A DNA stretch of 64,000 nt. Source: Sphingopyxis panaciterrulae (GTDB lineage Bacteria; Pseudomonadota; Alphaproteobacteria; Sphingomonadales; Sphingomonadaceae). Location of the stretch: contig NZ_JACIJH010000005.1 in the NCBI RefSeq assembly GCF_014199295.1, forward strand, positions 1 through 64,000, given 5' to 3'. The notes beneath the pieces are model-generated. The model did not search any database. It worked only from the letters and a program-made list of their open reading frames with translations, and was not told the origin of the DNA. Position numbers and translations under genes: made by a program. Below, one piece after another: positions 61,804 through 64,000 of this stretch. How positions within the stretch are numbered: the first letter of the stretch is position 1; each line of letters begins with the position of its first letter.

Positions 61804-62031
61804 ATGAAAAAAGACATTCACCCCGATTACCACATGATCACGGTCAAGATGACCGATGGCACCGAATATCAGACGCGCTCGACCTGGGGCAGCGAGGGCG
61901 ACGTGATGACGCTCGAAATCGACCCCACCGCGCATCCGGCCTGGACCGGCGGCCAGGGACGTCTGCTCGACCAGGGCGGCCAGGTCGCGAAGTTCAACAA
62001 GCGTTTCGGCGGGCTGACCCTCAAGCGCTGA
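61804..62031 (+). CDS. rpmE: 50S ribosomal protein L31 (cysteine-free form)
   Basis: The 75-residue protein is ribosomal protein L31, with [19 protein letters not shown] and [22 protein letters not shown] (in the middle third), and ends [11 protein letters not shown]. The CxxC zinc-binding cysteines of the classic L31 are absent, so this is the zinc-independent (C-minus) type that bacteria often use in place of the zinc form. The ATG follows a GGAGCGATAAAG site. Confidence 0.95.
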   Translation: MKKDIHPDYHMITVKMTDGTEYQTRSTWGSEGDVMTLEIDPTAHPAWTGGQGRLLDQGGQVAKFNKRFGGLTLKR

Positions 62032-62037
62032 GCCGTC

Positions 62038-62112
62038 CGTCATTCCAGCAAAAGCTGGAATCTCCGGCGGTCCCTCGGGACGAGAGCGGCCCCAGCTTTC
62101 GCTGGGACGACG
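62038..62112. repeat. Family C palindromic repeat abutting the glpK stop
   Basis: CGTCATTCCAGCAAAAGCTG and CAGCTTTCGCTGGGACGACG are the two hairpin units. The copy ends directly at the last base before the glpK stop codon at 62113-62115. Confidence 0.9.
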
Positions 62113-63585
62113 TCAGGACAGAACCTTCGCAAGCGCGCTTCGCCAGCCGGTGAGGCGCGCTTCGCGTTTCTGCGCGTCCAGCGCGGGGGTGAAGCGCGTC
62201 GTGCGCCCGCGCATCGCCGCCGCGGCATCGGCGAGGTGGGGATAGAGGCCGGCCCCGGTCGCGGCGAGCATCGCGGCGCCGAGCGCGGTGCTCTCGACGA
62301 AGTCGGGCCGCTCGACGGTCAGGTCGAGCATGTCGGCCAGGTCCTGCGCCATCCAGTCGTTCGCGGCCATGCCGCCGTCGATCCGCAGGTCCGCCCAGTC
62401 GACCCCATCGGCGGCGAAGGCCGATTTCAGGTCGTGGGCCTGATAGGCCTGCGCCTCGAGCGCGGCGCGCGCGACATGCGCCTTGCCGCTCGCGAAGCTG
62501 AGCCCCGAGAGCGCCGCGAGCGCGTCGGGCCGCCAATGCGGCGCGCCGAGGCCCGACAGCGCGGGCACCAGATAGACGCCGCCATTGTCGGCGGCCGAGC
62601 GCGCCAGTCCCTCGCTCTCGCCCGCGCTCGCAAGCAGGCCGAGCCCGTCGCGCAACCACTGGATCAGGCTGCCCGCGACGAACACCGACCCTTCGAGCGC
62701 GTAGGACCGCGCGTCGCCCTCCTGCACCAGCACCGTCGCGAGCAGGCGGTTGGCCGAATGGGGGCGGGCGGGACCGCTCGCCGAGAGGATGAAGGCGCCG
62801 GTGCCGAAGGTCGCCTTGGTCTGCCCCGACGCGAGGCACGCCTGCCCGATCGTCGCCGCCTGCTGGTCGCCCGCCATGCCGCAGATCGGGATCGCGCGCC
62901 CGAACAGGTCGGGGACGGTGGTGCCGACGGTCGTGGTGCAGCCGGTAATCTCGGGCAGCAAGGTCCCCGGTACGCCAAGCAGGTCGCACAGCCCCTCGTC
63001 CCAGCCGTGCGCGCCATCGATCGCCATCAGCAAGGTGCGCGAGGCGTTGGTCGCATCGGTGACGTGGACACCGCCGGTCAGGCGATAGACGAGATAGGAT
63101 TCGATCGTCCCGACCGCGAGCCGGTCGCCCGCGTCGCGAAGCTGCGGCCAGTTCTTGAGCGCCCATCCCATCTTGCTTCCCGAAAAATAAGGGTCGAGCA
63201 GCAGGCCGCTTTTCGCCTGCACCATCGGTTCGTGGCCCGCCGCCTTCAGCGCGGCGCAGTCGGCGGCGGTGCGGCGGTCCTGCCAGACGATCGCGGGGGC
63301 AAGCGGTTCGCCGGTCGCGCGGTCCCAGAACACGACCGTCTCGCGCTGGTTGGTGATGCCGATCGCCGCGACGCGGTCGGCGCCGCCCGCCTTGTCGATC
63401 ATCGCGCGGGTGCAGGCGAGGGTGGCGGTCCAGATTTCAGCGGCGTCATGCTCGACGAGGCCAGGGGCCGGATAATGCTGCCGGAATTCGCGCTGCGCGC
63501 TGCCGAGCGGGGTGCCGTCGGCCGCGAACAACATGGTGCGGGTGGAGGTGGTGCCTTCGTCGATGACGATGATCTTCTCTGCCAA
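62113..63585 (-). CDS. glpK: Glycerol kinase
   Basis: GlpK phosphorylates glycerol to sn-glycerol-3-phosphate. The 490-residue FGGY-family kinase has EKIIVIDEGTTSTRTMLFA, ITNQRETVVFWDRATG, LDPYFSGSKMGWALKN, ICGMAGDQQAATIGQACL, ATFGTGAFIL, and the C-terminal DGGMAANDWMAQDLADMLDL. The start is probably TTG at 63585 after GGGATAGGG. There is no glpF or glpD nearby. A family A repeat lies between it and the helicase gene. Confidence 0.95.
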   Translation of the reverse strand: MAEKIIVIDEGTTSTRTMLFAADGTPLGSAQREFRQHYPAPGLVEHDAAEIWTATLACTRAMIDKAGGADRVAAIGITNQRETVVFWDRATGEPLAPAIVWQDRRTAADCAALKAAGHEPMVQAKSGLLLDPYFSGSKMGWALKNWPQLRDAGDRLAVGTIESYLVYRLTGGVHVTDATNASRTLLMAIDGAHGWDEGLCDLLGVPGTLLPEITGCTTTVGTTVPDLFGRAIPICGMAGDQQAATIGQACLASGQTKATFGTGAFILSASGPARPHSANRLLATVLVQEGDARSYALEGSVFVAGSLIQWLRDGLGLLASAGESEGLARSAADNGGVYLVPALSGLGAPHWRPDALAALSGLSFASGKAHVARAALEAQAYQAHDLKSAFAADGVDWADLRIDGGMAANDWMAQDLADMLDLTVERPDFVESTALGAAMLAATGAGLYPHLADAAAAMRGRTTRFTPALDAQKREARLTGWRSALAKVLS

Positions 63586-63601
63586 AGCCCTATCCCCTCA
63601 T

Positions 63602-63689
63602 CCGTTCGCCCTGAGCTTGTCGAAGCACCGCCCTTTTCTTCTCACACGATGCAGAAAGAACGGCCCTTCGACAAGCTCAGGGCGAACGG
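63602..63689. repeat. Family A palindromic repeat, copy 6
   Basis: CCGTTCGCCCTGAGCTTGTC and GACAAGCTCAGGGCGAACGG are exact complements, with AGAAAGAACGGCC in the loop. It is just upstream of glpK. The 350-base gap 63586-63935 also contains the helicase promoter region and no other gene I can support. Confidence 0.95.
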
Positions 63690-63935
63690 ATGAGGCGGCG
63701 GGTAATCATCTTGCAATTCCGTGCAACATCTGCCATATGATTGTGCAGCGCAGCATGGCGGACCGATCCGCCGCAATCCCCGGCAGCGTGATTTTCCCGC
63801 CCATCTCAGGCGCGGGACGAGCCGGAAGCGCGCTTTGTCCCCAGAGGCACCCTTTCACGCGGGTCGTTTCGAACCCGCCCGCCGTGCGCGGCCGTCCTTC
63901 GGCGCGTTCACGGCCTTATCGTGAGTATATATCAT

Positions 63936-64000
63936 AATGGAATTCAAAGACTTCGGCCTCCACGCCGACATCGAGCGTGCGCTGACGGCCAAGCGCTACA
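63936..64000 (+). CDS. DEAD-box RNA helicase, N-terminus (cut by window edge)
   Basis: The last 65 bases encode MEFKDFGLHADIERALTAKR, the typical N-terminus (F-x-x-F/L-x-L-x3-I-x2-A-L) of RhlE-type DEAD-box helicases before the Q-motif. There is no Shine-Dalgarno site; a TATATA element lies 6 bases before the ATG, so a leaderless message is possible. The rest of the gene is outside the window. Confidence 0.7.

Noticed and set aside
63746..63937. Plus-strand frame upstream of the helicase
   Set aside because: No ribosome-binding site, overlaps the helicase start, and the product is a Pro/Arg/Ser-rich shadow.

Overview
The window looks like a chromosomal segment of an alphaproteobacterium of the family Sphingomonadaceae, most like Sphingopyxis. 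This is inferred from the high GC content, a SciP (CtrA-antagonist) homologue, an UrcA-family protein, several dispersed palindromic repeat families, and an envelope gene cluster that goes from bamA and skp straight to fabZ with no lpxD or lpxA. That last point fits a group that carries glycosphingolipids instead of lipopolysaccharide. No rRNA, tRNA, CRISPR array or prophage was found. The only mobile-element gene is the last 25 codons of an IS5-family transposase at the left edge.

Region by region. 1-9.6 kb: housekeeping and accessory genes: a Tat-type sugar phosphate isomerase/epimerase, a GNAT acetyltransferase, a small lipoprotein, the sciP pair, mnmA, a DsbA-like oxidoreductase, a nuclease, and many small hydrophilic proteins. 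9.6-15.1 kb: repeat-rich stretches, the class Ia ribonucleotide reductase genes nrdA and nrdB with NrdR-type boxes upstream, and a 20-codon Trp-rich microORF followed by a terminator. 15.2-28.9 kb: a CHASE2-EAL phosphodiesterase, an acyl-CoA dehydrogenase, Sua5, a DMT transporter, two SDR-family genes (one at 37.5 kb), an acyl-CoA carboxylase subunit, a membrane LytTR regulator divergent from an acyltransferase, and an S41 peptidase behind a BlaI/MecI-like operator. 29-35.9 kb: ybbP-ybbA divergent from tesA; a MOSC/MarR pair divergent from a glutaredoxin-like protein across palindromic operators; ynfA; a small outer-membrane protein. 36-50.1 kb: rlmN, an SDR/HxlR pair, a LysR regulator beside an UrcA gene, dnaN, a sorbosone-type dehydrogenase, a CPA2 antiporter, icd, and psd-pssA. 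50.5-61.6 kb: the conserved run rpsB-tsf-pyrH-frr-uppS-cdsA-dxr-rseP-bamA-skp-fabZ, all on the plus strand. 61.8-64 kb: rpmE, glpK, and the start of a DEAD-box helicase.

How the genes work together. The rpsB-to-fabZ block joins translation factors, UMP supply, undecaprenyl and isoprenoid synthesis, CDP-diacylglycerol supply, outer-membrane protein assembly and fatty-acid elongation. CDP-diacylglycerol from CdsA feeds PssA and then Psd to give phosphatidylethanolamine. Several regulators sit next to their probable targets with visible palindromes between them.

The most striking unexplained structure is the repeat load. Four families (here A to D) fill almost every larger intergenic gap, sit inside operons (nrdA/nrdB, ybbA/ybbP, frr/uppS), supply the stop codon of one gene, and in two families show arm changes that keep base pairing. 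Start sites were chosen from ribosome-binding sites and family N-termini. Functional calls rest on motif recognition by eye, without database searches.
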